The position numbers were made by a program, and so were the translations under genes. Positions 1 through 10,809 of a DNA stretch of 64,000 nt are shown here, piece by piece. Below the pieces are notes generated by a model. That model saw only the letters and a list, made by a program, of their open reading frames with translations. It was not told the DNA's origin and did not search any database. Origin of the DNA: Smittia aterrima (taxonomy: Eukaryota > Arthropoda > Insecta > Diptera > Chironomidae); contig CP093829.1 of NCBI GenBank assembly GCA_033063855.1, positions 3,048,243 through 3,112,242 of the forward strand, in the 5' to 3' direction. Positions within the stretch are counted from its first letter, which is position 1. Every line of letters starts with the position of its first letter.

Positions 1-189
1 GCAATGAAAGATCATTTAGTGACGGCATTGAATGAGGCGCATCGCGAAGAGTGTCTACGTATTCTCGATGTCAAGAATGGATCGGAAGCGGGCATAAAAG
101 TTGAGGAGTTGGCAAAGAAATTCAAGGGCAACATCATGCAAAGAGCCGTTAAGGAAAACTCGGAGAAAATCAATGAAAATTCGCCATAA
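1..189 (+). CDS. 3' end of an unidentified protein-coding gene (partial)
   Basis: An open frame enters from the left edge in frame 1 and stops with TAA at 187-189. It gives about 62 residues that are charged and probably helical (NEAHREECLRILDVKNGSEA, then a Lys/Glu-rich end). Codon use and composition look coding. The ATG at position 4 could be internal, and nothing upstream is visible to decide, so I treat this as a C-terminal exon. An AATAAA at about 602-607 would fit as its polyadenylation signal. I do not recognise the family. It could instead be a chance ORF. Confidence 0.45.
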   Translation, partial: AMKDHLVTALNEAHREECLRILDVKNGSEAGIKVEELAKKFKGNIMQRAVKENSEKINENSP

Positions 190-1089
190 ACAAAATGTGT
201 GTGCGAGCTTGTAAAGTAAATAAGCTCTTCACGTTCCAAGAACTCACACAATCACGTCCAGTGCAAAACTTCATCCAACGAGCGAGAGCGAGACAAAAAC
301 CGTCACAAAATGTTTTGAATGAAGCGAAGGAGACGGAAGACTTTTTACTATTCATCGTTTGTGGAAGGCAAGCGATTTGTACTGGAAAATGTTCGAGTTG
401 TAAAAAATATTTTTCTTCATTCGCTGGAAAATACTACGAGTACGATATTCTTTTTACGTCGCCTCGATTCTGCGCAGTCGAGGGGAGCTCATCAAATTTT
501 ATTAACAAATTTAATTTCGTTTTCCCAATTGATCTCAATTTTTCACTTTAACCATTTTTCTCGCTACATTAACTTTTTGTTATTTATTTAAAAGACTTTG
601 AAATAAATGTCAACTTCACCCACGCAAGCTGATTGCCCCTTCCGCTTCACTCTCAGAATTGAGAGATCACAACAACAAAATCGTTCAGAGAATTTTCACA
701 AACCTTTTCAATGTCGATCGGCTTTCTCACAACTTTTCAACAATCGCACTTTGTAATTCGATTGCCAATGATTCACTTTGTGACACTTTTCTTCACTTTA
801 AGGTCAAATTTCCTCGTTAATTTCTCAAACGAATTCGGCAGACACAAAAATTCGGGAAGTTCTATTTTTGTTGTTGATTCTATCAAAATGTGTAGTGCGT
901 AAAAATTCGCCTTTACATACGTTTCTGGTTTCCAACGCTCACGTCGTGTGGCACTGGAAGTGAGACACAATTTATGAATGAACTCTTTGTGCGGTTACGT
1001 TGTGCAACGTTGGAAACACAACCGAGAGGCTAACGCATGTCATTGATAAAATTAAATTGTGAAGGGGACGTACGTTTCAGTTTATTGAC
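190..1089. other. 3' UTR of the left-edge gene and intergenic DNA
   Basis: AT-rich sequence. AATAAA at about 602-607 would end the left-edge transcript. The rest separates it from the 3' end of the first lipase, which is convergent with it. The short open frames on both strands show no recognisable protein. I see no RNA gene or repeat. Confidence 0.5.
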
Positions 1090-2346
1090 TCAATTTAAAT
1101 TGACAGATTTAAAGGAACGAACAATTAATTTGTACAAAAGTCGCTTTGCGTTCTTGCCGTAGACAAAATCCGCGTGATTCCAATTTGGAAATGTTCGATA
1201 TTCAATCACGTTGGAAAGAGTTTCGTTCAAACGATCGACATCCTAGTCAAAGAAATTAAGAAAATTTAATTATTTCTGAAAATATTTAAATACTCACAAT
1301 TTGTGATATCAGAAAATCTTCCAATGCATGATAAAGATAAACATTCGTCACAACATTTTCAAGTTCATAGTCCAACGGTTCATCCGACGAGTTCTGCTTA
1401 CGTGAATTAAAGTCAAATTGACGGAACTTCCCAGTTTGAATCAACTGATTGTAGTGAGCTAATTGATTAACACTCACACGCGGGGAAATATATCGATGAA
1501 AATTGAGAAGAGCACTCTGCAATTAAATTCGCTAATAATCAATTACTTCAATGCACGTCACGATTTTCTTACAGTGTCGATCTCCACTTCATCTTTGTTT
1601 GGTCCGAAAATTGTAAACGTCAACAACTCGCAAAGCGTCGAGTTCTCCTCACTACACAAAAGCTCTTTGAAAGAGTTGCCTTCAAACCAAACGTCTTCAA
1701 AGTTCAGAAAGGAATAATTATCGAGAAGTCCGTTGTCGATTTCTCCGCCAACTAATTTAACGAAGTAATGAGGAAAGTTTTCCATGAAAACTGGCGGCGC
1801 CATCAGATGAACTTGAATAAGCTTCTCGTTGTACTCTGGTTTCATCGACAGCAAGACAACTGCAGCTGTTGCACCTTGAGAGTGGCCAACGTAGAATGCT
1901 TTCATTTTGTTTGTTTTATTCATCATCAAGTCAATCATCGCTGGCAAATCATAGATTCCGATTTCATGCCAACTGAATGTCCAAAACTCGCAGGAATCGT
2001 TTGACAGGCTTTTGTGGTTCATCGAATGTTTATTTCCTCTTGCGTTTCCCAGCCAAACGTCGTAGCCGTTATCAACGAGAAGAAACGCTAACGCTTTTCT
2101 TGGACCGAGTAACAAGAAATCAGCAGCAGTCGAGAACAAGCCGTGCATGAGAAAAACTGGAAACTTCGAATCACTTTTGACCTTGGGGACGACTCGATGA
2201 ACTTTAAGTAAATATCCGTCTTCAGTTTCTATTTGATGAACTTCTCCTTCGTAGCCTGAAGTTTTGATAAGATCCAAAACTTCATCTTGCGCTTCAGAGA
2301 CAGTCAACGAAATGAAAATCAAGAAAATTAATTTTAGCAAATTCAT
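1090..2346 (-). CDS. Secreted acid lipase 1 (gastric/lysosomal acid lipase family, alpha/beta hydrolase)
   Basis: Three exons: 2346-1573, 1516-1298 and 1242-1090, 381 residues, the usual length for insect acid lipases. The N terminus is a signal peptide (MNLLKLIFLIFISLTVSEA). The acid-lipase signature follows (GEVHQIETEDGYLLKVHRVV, about 35-54), then an oxyanion region FLMHGL and the nucleophile elbow GHSQG near 155. The third exon carries the catalytic His in NWNHADF, and exon 2 carries the Asp in LYHALEDFLI. The enzyme should hydrolyse triacylglycerols or sterol esters in the gut lumen, haemolymph or lysosome (family knowledge). The splice sites are GT-AG and all joints fall between codons. 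AATAAA overlaps the region just after the stop. A TCAGTT initiator lies at about 2378-2383. Specificity cannot be told from sequence. Confidence 0.93.
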
Positions 2347-2506
2347 TTCGAATTGCCAAAGCTCGCAACTAGAATCAAACTGAGTCGCTTTCTCTGAAAA
2401 CTCGTTAGCAATTTAATAATTGTGAGAACTAAGTTTTCATTTGAAACTCATTTACATTCATATCTCGAAAGAGCTTTATTGACTCTCTCAAACTTGAAGA
2501 TTCAAA

Positions 2507-3788
2507 TCAACGATATCTAACAGACTCGAAAGTATTTAAAAGATCTTTGTAAAGAAGTCTTTTGGCGTTCTTGCCGTAAGTGAAGTCAACATGATTCCAG
2601 TTCTTGAAAACTTTTACTCCCTGAACGTTTGGCAGAAGACTTGCTAAGTGATCAACATCCTGAAATCGAGAAGTGCTTTGAGCTTCAAAATATTTCCAGA
2701 CAATTTTTGTTTCAAACCTTCTTTGAGATCAACCAATCCTCGACCCCGTGATACAAATAAACTGGCGCTACAATGTTCTGAACTGGATAATCTGGCGGTG
2801 AAGTTGAATTGTAACGACGCATGTTCTCTCTGCCGCCGTGATCAAATCTCCTGAATCGACCACTGACAATACTTTGAGCGAAATGAGTTAATTGCATAAC
2901 ACTTATCCTTGGCGATACGTGATTCACGATATCTTTTAAGATTCTCTATGAAAAAAAAAATTCTAATAAAATAATTGAACTCCACGAAAATCATTGACAT
3001 ACGTTATCGAGTTCGACTCCGTATCGATTTTGACCTGCAATTGCAAAAATCAATGCTTCACACACGGCGAGTGTCGCTCGTTGTCTTTGAGTACAAAGCA
3101 TTCGACTCAAAGTGCTGCCGACACCAAAGAAAATTCCTAAGTTGACGAATTTGTAAGAGCCGAAGAAACCTCTTTGAATTTCAAAAATTAAAGTGTGAAT
3201 GAGTGGATGAGGAATGTTCTTCATGAATCCAGCGGGAGCCAACAAATGAGCTTGCACAATCTTCTCGTTGTATTCCGGATGTGTTGAGAGAAACACGAGA
3301 AGTGAAGTTGTTCCTTGTGAGTGTCCAGCGTAGAAAGCTTTAGGAGATCCTGTCGTTGCGAGAACTTTGTCAATCATCGCGGGAACGTCGTAGAAACCAA
3401 TTTCGTGCCAACTGAAATCCCAAAACTCTCGCGATTTCGGTGATAACGTTCTGTGATTTTCTGAGTGTTTGTTTCCTCTTGCATTTCCCATCCAAACGTC
3501 GTATCCGTTATCAGCGAGGTAATAAGCCAGAGCAAGCTTCGGTCCTGTCATGATATAATCAGATGATGCGGCGATCAATCCGTGCATGAGAAAAACTGGA
3601 AACTTTCTCGCTCCATAATTCTTTGGAAGGATCCGATGAACCTTCAACAAATATCCGTCTTCTGTCTCCGCCATGTGAGCTTCACCTTGGTACCCTGCCA
3701 TAGCCACAAGTTGAAGGACGTCATCACTTTTGTTATATTGACTTCGCGCCAGGTTCACGATCATTAACATCACAAGTACAAACTTCAT
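2507..3788 (-). CDS. Secreted acid lipase 2
   Basis: Exons 3788-3003, 2945-2718 and 2659-2507 encode 388 residues with the same phase-0 intron positions as lipase 1, so the two are tandem duplicates. Visible elements are a signal peptide (MKFVLVMLMIVNLARS), the family signature GEAHMAETEDGYLLKVHRIL, LMHGL, nucleophile GHSQGTT, Asp in YHGVEDWLI and His in NWNHVDF. The role is neutral-lipid ester hydrolysis, probably extracellular or lysosomal. The start codon is the only ATG before the signal peptide. The upstream region has a well-formed initiator plus downstream promoter element (separate entry). I see no defect. Confidence 0.93.
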
Positions 3789-3821
3789 CGCCGAATAATT
3801 ATTCTCGATAGAGTCCAGGAA

Positions 3822-3856
3822 CGATCTAACAACTTCTAAAGCTCACAAAAGACTGA
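3822..3856 (-). promoter_or_regulatory. Inr-DPE core promoter of lipase 2
   Basis: On the minus strand an arthropod-type initiator TCAGTC has its A (+1) at 3854. AGATCG begins exactly at +28 (3827-3822), which matches the DPE consensus RGWYV at its required spacing. The predicted 5' UTR is about 65 nt. No TATA box is evident. Confidence 0.6.
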
Positions 3857-4007
3857 ATCAAGAATCGCAGACAATAATCGTCAAAGTACTCGTTAAGTAA
3901 CAATTAGAGAGAACAAACAGTTTTTCTGAATTCTTACGACGCTGTGTTTGAGTTTATTGAAAATCATTGAGATCTGGAAGCTTTTTTTTTGTGCGTGGAC
4001 TCGCTAA

Positions 4008-5423
4008 TCAAGGTGATGTATTGAGAGATTGTAAAATGTCTCGATAGAGAACCTCTCGCGAATGAATTCCGTACACAAAATCGATGTGGTTCCAGTCATT
4101 TAACAGCCTTAATTGTTGAACGTTCGGAAGCATCGACGCTAGAAACTCAACTCCCTGTAAGATAATTGTTTGATGATGATTGGGCTTTAACGTAAAGCTT
4201 AACGATCATTTAGCTCACCTTTGGGAGAATGAACAAATCCTGCGATGCGTAGTACAAGAAGACTGGCGCAATTATATTATAGAGCGGATATTCTGGTGGA
4301 GTCGAAGAGTTGTAGTAATGCCAATTCTTCTCTTTGTGGTCATACAATCTGAACCGGTCACTCATGACGTTCTGGTAGTAATGCGTAAACTGATTGATGC
4401 TCACTCGCGTCGACAGATACGGCATAATGTTCGTGAGAATTCTCTGAAGATATTTAAATAAATTAAAATACAAAAAGTGAGAAAAGCTAGATTGAAAACT
4501 GACCGTGTCTACTTGGACCTCTTTCTGTTTGTTGCCGATAAGAAGTTGAACAAGTTTTTTGCAAATCATCGTGTGAATGATGCTGTTCTCTTTACAAATT
4601 ATTTTGCCAAGTTTGTCTTCAAGTTTAAGGAAAAAATTTAAATTCACGTAGCGAAATTCTTCGTTCGAATCCTAAAACGAAAAGATTTTTTTTATTGAGA
4701 AGTTTAAAAAAAGTTCTTTTGATCTCACCAAATATTCGAGAATGTAAATGATGCTTTTGAAGCGTGTCGTCTTCTTCCTAAAGTAAACAAAAAATTAATT
4801 TTTCTTATTTTTAAATAAATTTATCATATTAATTCTTTCCTAAAGGCGGAAGGAGCCATCAAATGAGCTTGAGCGATTTTTTCATTATATTCTGGTCGCA
4901 TTGAGAGCATGACAAGAAGAGCTGTCGTTCCTTGTGAATGTCCGACATAGAATGCTTGCGATGATCCTGTCATTTGCAGCGCGTAATCAATCATCGCGGG
5001 AAGATCGTAATATCCAATCTCGTGCCAACTGAATGTCCAAAACTCTGTTGAGTTGATCGAATATCTTCTGTGATTCATCGAGTGAAGGCTCCCTCTCGCG
5101 TTACCAATCCAAACATCGTAGCCGTTGTCAGCTAGAAGATAAGCCAAAGCAACATCTGGACCGGTAAGAAGAAAGTCAGCAGCTGTCGCGACGATTCCGT
5201 GCATCAAGAAGACGGGTTTTCTAAAGCTTCCGGGTTGAAAATATCTCGACAGAACTCGATGAACCTTTAAACGATAACCATCTTCGGTCGTTACTCGATG
5301 AGCTTCTCCATAATATCCAGAACTTTGTATCAGGTCTACAATGTTGTCGCCTCTTCTCGAAAGTTTTGCACTCACGAAAAAACAGTTTAAAATCACCGCA
5401 AAGACTACGAGTTTCGTCTTCAT
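4008..5423 (-). CDS. Acid lipase 3, five exons with a defective-looking first donor site
   Basis: Exons 5423-4840, 4777-4729, 4671-4504, 4443-4219 and 4154-4008 give 390 residues if the first intron is removed. Signal peptide MKTKLVVFAVILNCFFVSA; family signature GEAHRVTTEDGYRLKVHRVL; GHSQGTT; Asp region YYASQDLF; His in NDWNHIDF. The last two intron positions match lipases 1 and 2; the first two introns are extra. The first intron has no GT: the junction reads TTTAG/GAAAGAATT, where GTAAGAATT would be a good donor. The acceptor side (CTTTAG) is normal, and joining restores frame and an alignable protein. Unspliced, the product stops after about 200 residues, still containing the Ser but lacking Asp and His. 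The upstream GTG three bases before this ATG was not taken as start. Confidence 0.8.
4778..4840 (-). other. Intron 1 of lipase 3 with GA in place of the GT donor
   Basis: The intron (4839-4778, 62 nt) runs from GAAAGAATT to TTTACTTTAG. Its length is typical of introns here, it contains in-frame stops, and its length is not a multiple of three. One base (position +2, plus-strand 4838) separates it from a consensus GTAAGAATT donor. CTTTAGGAA occurs at both ends of the segment (4845-4837 and 4783-4775). Confidence 0.65.
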
Positions 5424-5870
5424 CACGAGCTATTACCAGTTCGGATGCTGCCGACAAACTAAGACAAAGTTGTTAAAAAACCGCTGAATAAAATCGTTTC
5501 TGCAACAACCGAGACGACGAGCACATGTCTAATCAGATGTTCAAATTTGCATAACTCAACAACAAGTCCACTTCGTGCCGTCTCTATTGGTTTTATAGAG
5601 AAAATACCAGAGTTGATTGTATCAGACAGAAATGGAGAGCCATTCTAAGAATAATATTTAAATTTTGATTTAATAACCCGAAATCGTCGAGCTTAGAATT
5701 TCGTGGGAGCTTCGACCGAGGCGTCATCGTCATTCGAGCGTAGAGATCTTCAGCCGTAAAAGAGTGTAATGTGGACTTACTATAACTTGTTCTCTATAAA
5801 AAAAATCTTAAGATCTTCTCATGAAAACATAATAAAACAATTTTTTTTTCTTGTCTTTTGATTCAAAAGT
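5424..5870. other. Spacer between lipases 3 and 4
   Basis: Holds the lipase 3 promoter and 5' UTR and the 3' flank of lipase 4. An initiator-like TTCAGCGG lies upstream of lipase 3 on the minus strand. I see no further gene. Confidence 0.5.
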
Positions 5871-7185
5871 TTAATATTCATTGTTCATCGACTTTAAAAT
5901 ATTTTTATAAAGAAGTTTTCGCGAGTCTCGACCAAGCATCACGTCCATGTGATTAAAGTCATGAAGCTTGTCAAAACTTTTAACGTTCGGTAGCTTTGTC
6001 TTGAGAAGTTCTGCGTCTTTTGGAGGTGTCAAGATATCTTCGGATGCGCTATAAAGATAAATTGCCGCTGTTGCTTTGTGTAGTTCATATTCTGGAGGAT
6101 GAGGCGAATTGTAAAGAATTTGATTTAAGTCTCCATGATCAAACTGACAGAATTTTCCGCTTAAATGCAGTTGGAAGAAATGAAGTAATTGCTTCATGCT
6201 CACAACTGGAGACATTCCAATGTGAAAGGTTTTTAGACCTTCCTAAAATTAAAATGAAAATTAGAAATTTCAAAAATCAATTTAATTAAAGTTGACTTGC
6301 CTCATCAATTTGAATCTCATTTTTGTTTCGACCGATGATTGGGCAAGTAGTGTTCAAATAAAGTTTCATTGCTCTATTTTTATTGAAGCTGCCGTTGACA
6401 TTGCGCAATTTATCAGCGAGATTCAATAACGAGGTAGCATCGACTTTGTTAAACCTCTTCGCGTACTTCTGTTAAATTGAAATCAAATTAAATATTAACT
6501 AGACTTGAATTGAACAATCAAAATTACTTACCATCACCGCGGAATATTTTGTTGGTAAGGCCACCATCGGACTTGATGAATTCTTCATAAATACTGCCGG
6601 AGTCATTAAATGAGCTTGAGCAATTTTCTCGTTGAATTCCGGTCTCATCGACAGCAAAACCGCGATCGAGGTTGTTCCTTGTGAGTGTCCAGCATAGAAA
6701 GTTTTAGTGGATTTCGTTTGATCGAACATGAAGTCGAGCATCGCTGAAACGTCATAGAGACCAATCTCGTGAAAACTGAAATTCCAGAATTCTTTTGATG
6801 TCAACGAATATTTCACATGCTCAGATGAAAATTTGCTTCCTCTCGCATTTCCCATCCAAACGTCGTAGCCGTGATCAGCGAGATAATAAGCCAAAGCTCT
6901 TTTCGGTCCAGTGGCAATGTAATCAAAGGAATGCCTTGACAATCCGTGCATCAAGAAAGCTGTTCCCTTGTTAACTGAATGTTTCACTGGAAGAACTCGA
7001 TGAACTTTCAAAACAAATCCATCTTCTGTTTTAACTTTGTGAACTTCAGCTCGATAGCCAGCTCTGGTCACTGCACTCGTCACTTCGTCAGAGTCGTCAT
7101 GACGAGCACTTCTCGTTGAAGCGACGTGAAGTCTTCTGCAAGAACTAAACAAAAGCGATTTGTATTTGAAAAGCTGCTGAGTCAT
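5871..7185 (-). CDS. Acid lipase 4, atypical N terminus and a GC-AG intron
   Basis: Exons 7185-6532, 6468-6301 and 6242-5871 encode 397 residues. The core is intact: GHSQGTT nucleophile, Asp in YSASEDIL, His in DFNHMDV. The second intron begins GAG/GCAAGT, a GC-AG intron with otherwise perfect donor bases. The final intron present in lipases 1-3 is absent, so the Asp and His segments share one exon. The first in-frame ATG gives MTQQLFKYKSLLFSSCRRLH, which lacks a convincing signal peptide and looks more like a basic presequence. The frame stays open upstream only with non-ATG codons, so a missed signal exon is possible. Neighbour order and similarity place it in the tandem family. Confidence 0.85.
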
Positions 7186-7378
7186 CAGTTTGTTTACTAA
7201 AAAAATATCACAGAACGCGCTCGGTCGAACAGAAAAGCGAGACTGAAAGTATATGCGGCTAACTCTCACTTTCTCGCTCACATGAAAAAGAAGACAAATC
7301 GTGAGTAAGATAACGGAAATTTATTTTCTATTTCAGTTTTCTCTCGCAACGTCACTTTCATTCAATCGTTGAAAATAT

Positions 7379-8695
7379 TTATTTCGCTCTGTCCATCGCA
7401 ACGAGAATATCTTCAAACAAAAGCGCTCGACTGTTTTTACCATAATTGAAGTCGCAGTGATTGAAGTTCTTGAAGCTTTTGTAGATTCGGACATTTGGTA
7501 AGACTTCTCTCAAGTGTTCGATGTCTTTCTCAGAAACAAGATTATCACATGAGCCAGAGTAGAGGAAAACCGGGGCTCTAACTTTATTCAAGTTGTAGTC
7601 GGGCGGCGTTGTTTGGTTGTAAACTTGTAAATTCTTCTTCTCGTGATCGTATTGTCGAAATGCTCCACTTTTGTAAAGTTGAAAAAAGTGATTCATCTGC
7701 TTGAAGCTGACGGACCGTGAAATGTGGCTCAGAATTGTTGGAAGAATTTTTGGATCAATCTCAAGTCCTTCTTTATTCTCGCCACAGATTCCACTGACAA
7801 AGCTTTCGCAAAGTCCAAGCGAGAAAGTGTTTTCATCACAAACGTTTTGGTAAAACGAAGTAACAAATTTCTTTGACATTGATGGAGCAATCACGTCATA
7901 AGGTCCTCGATCCCAGGAGAAAGGCTAAGAAAATATTTTAAACTTTTTTAAAAACTGTTCCTGACTCAAACCAAAGTCTCATACTTTTAACAATTGTGCA
8001 ATTGGATGCGGAAAGTTATTCCAAAACGCTGCTGGGGCCATTAAATGTAGTTGAACAATTTTTTCGTTGTATTCAGGTCGCATTGACAGCAAAACTAAGA
8101 TCACAGCTCCTCCTTGTGAGTGACCAACGTAGAAAGTTCGATTTGAATTTGTGATTCTGAGCATGTGATCGATCATTGCAGGAACGTCGTAGAAACCAAT
8201 CTCATGAAAACTAAAGTCCCAGAACTCATCGGATCTTGCATTGAAAGTTTTGTGTTTTAAACTGTAATCGGTGCCACGAGCATTGCCAAGCCAAACATCA
8301 TAACCATTGCTAGCCAAAAGATAAGCTGAGAGAAATTATTAGGAAAATATTTAATGCGATTCATTTTAGTTCTTACGCAATGCTTTGTCTGATCCTGTCA
8401 TAAGAAAATCCGCGGCAGTAACAAGCAATCCATGCATGAAGAAAACAGGAGCCATTCGCTTTATTGTTGGAACTTTCGGTTTGATTCGATGAACTTTGAG
8501 CTTGTATCCATCCTGAGTCTCAACATAATGAACTTCGCTCTTAAAATTAGCGCTCGCGATTAACGATTCCTATTAAAAATGTTTTAAATTTTATTCAAAA
8601 ACATTCAATAGACTTACAACATCATCAATCGTCAGAACTTGACGTGTCCAAAAGATTAGAAAAAATAAAACTAGACAAATAACTTTGACTTCCAT
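7379..8695 (-). CDS. Secreted acid lipase 5
   Basis: Exons 8695-8618, 8569-8377, 8325-7985 and 7924-7379 encode 385 residues. Gene structure differs from lipases 1-3: one intron directly after the signal peptide (MEVKVICLVLFFLIFWTRQV), one after the KAL motif and one after PHPIAQLLK, and none in the C-terminal half. Lipase 6 shares all three, so 5 and 6 form a separate pair. Catalytic elements: GHSQGGA, Asp in YSGSCDNLV, His in NFNHCDF. An in-frame ATG 18 nt upstream (8713) would add MGNSRS before the signal peptide; I prefer the inner ATG because it aligns with lipase 6. A TATAAT-like stretch lies about 50 nt upstream. Confidence 0.92.
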
Positions 8696-8921
8696 CGATC
8701 TGCTGTTTCCCATCCGCTTTGAATAATTTGAAATTATAAATTTAAATTTGGAAAGTCATCAATTTGAAACCAAAAAAGTAATTAACGTAATCGACAAAGT
8801 AAACTCCGAGATAAATCTGTTCTCCATAATTTTAATATCATTCTGATTAAAACTTTGCAATTTACAACAAAGAAAAGCAACATCTCCCGCAACCTCATTT
8901 CCAATAATTTATTGAAACTTT

Positions 8922-10240
8922 TTATTTCGCTCTGTTCATCGTAAGGAGAATATCTTCAAACAAAAGTGCTCGAGTGTTCTTGCCGTAATTGAAGTCGCAG
9001 TGATTGAAGTTCTTGAAGCTTCTGTAGATTCGAACATTCGGTAAGACTTCTCTCAAGCGCTCAATGTCTTTCTCAGCCACCATCTTATCACATGAGCCTG
9101 CGTAAATGTAAACCGGAGCCTTAACGTTATTCAAATTGTAATCTGGTGGCGTTGTCTGATTGTAGATTTGTAAATTCTTCTGAAGATGGTCATACTGTCG
9201 AAAAGCTCCACTTCGAAAGAGTTGAAGGTAGTGTTTCAATTGCATTGAACTCGCTGAGTGTGACATATGACTGAATATTGTTGGAAGGATATTTGTGTCG
9301 AGCTCTAATCCGTCTTTATTTTCCCCACAAACAAGTCCAACTGATCTCTCACAAAGTCCATAAGTCATTGCGTTTTCTTGACAAGCTGCTTGATTGAGGA
9401 TTGAAGCAGATTTCTTTGAAGTTGAAGTGGCCAGTAAGTCAAAAGATCCTCGATCGCTTTTGTAAGACTAAAAGAAAATGTTTTAATTCTTTGTAATTAT
9501 GATGCAATGTCAAACCTCGAATTCGTTGATGAACAATCGTCCAAGCGGATGTGGAAAATTTTTCATGAAGATTGCCGGTGCCATTAAGTGCGCTTGAACA
9601 ATTTTCGCGTTATATTCTGGTCGCATAGATAGCAAAACCATAATCGAAGTTGTTCCTTGAGAATGACCAACATAGAAAGTCCGTTTTGAATTAGTTTCTT
9701 TGAGCATGTAATCGATCATTGCAGGAACGTCATAGAAACCAATCTCATGCCAGCTAAAGTTCCAATACGCCTTTGATTTGACACTCAATGTTTTGTGCTT
9801 TAAACTGTGGTCACTTCCACGAGAATTTCCAAGCCAAACGTCATAACCGTTGTTCGCCAAAAGATAAGCTGAGAAAAATGTTAAAGTTTGATTGATACAT
9901 TAAGTTTTGTTTCTTACGCAATGCTTTGTCTGCTCCTGTCATAAGAAAATCTGCGGCAGTAGCAAACAATCCATGCATGAAGAAAACAGGAGCGATTCGC
10001 CTTGAATGCGACGTTTTTGGTTTGATTCGATGAATTTTGAGCTTGTAACCATCTTCTGTCTCAACATAATGAACTTCGCTTTCAAAATTAGCGTCCGCGA
10101 TTAACGATTCCTGTAAAATAAAATTATTCCTCCTAAATTTTGTTAAACTTTTATTGACTCACGACATCGTCAATTCCCAGGACTTGAAGAATAGAAAAGC
10201 TTAGGAAAATCAAAACAAGAGAAAAAGTTTTCACGTCCAT
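8922..10240 (-). CDS. Secreted acid lipase 6
   Basis: Exons 10240-10163, 10110-9918, 9868-9516 and 9467-8922 encode 389 residues. It shares intron positions and most C-terminal residues with lipase 5, for example NFNHCDFNYGKN and the ending MNRAK. Signal peptide MDVKTFSLVLIFLSFSILQV; nucleophile GHSQGTT; Asp in YAGSCDKMV; His in NHCDF. The close likeness of the last exons of 5 and 6, against more divergent middle parts, suggests a fairly recent duplication. It is the upstream-most member of the cluster. Function by family: secreted or lysosomal ester lipase. Confidence 0.92.
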
Positions 10241-10809
10241 TGTTCTGTTCTGTCAAATCCAGTTTGAAACATTTTGAAAATTCGAAAGATCATCAAGCGA
10301 TGCCATCGCAGCGATGTTGATCAAAGTGATTAAAACTCAAATTGTGCTTAAAATCATTTGCAGTAATGACTTTATTAAAAGTGATTGAAAGAGGAAACTC
10401 TGTAAAAAAGTTCGTTCAAAGTTCAAAAGCTTTCAAATACAAAAAGTTTTTTTATTTCGTCGTTTACTAAAAATTTGTAAAGAAAAATCTAAAATCTAAT
10501 CCTAAAGTTTTTTTTTGTCTTAAGTCGATCAAAGTATTTTTAATTATTCTAACTAAAGTTAACACTTAACATTCAACTCTCGTGAATTTCTTTGTAAGGA
10601 ATGTAAATTTTAGTGAAATGGACGAATAAAGCTCGGACGATGAGCTCGATTAAGGCTTTAGATACAAACAATATAAAAATTTACTTTTATATCACATTCA
10701 GTTTTCTTTTATTTGTAGAACTAAAGAAATGTTGTTGCGTAAAGCTCACTTTCTTCTCATTCATCTCAAAGCGTTTCCTTATTGAACACATGAATGAGTC
10801 ATTGCAAAT
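10241..10809. other. Spacer between lipase 6 and bark
   Basis: Contains the lipase 6 promoter region and the bark 3' UTR. A minus-strand AATAAA lies about 100 nt past the bark stop (near 10708). I see no other gene. Confidence 0.5.

Noticed and set aside
195..591. Overlapping plus-strand ORFs of 118 and 90 codons
   Set aside because: Composition is that of a translated UTR, two frames overlap, and no domain or homology is recognisable.
4661..4672. GTTCGAATCC string resembling a tRNA B box
   Set aside because: Falls at an exon start of lipase 3, and no acceptor stem or A box is nearby.
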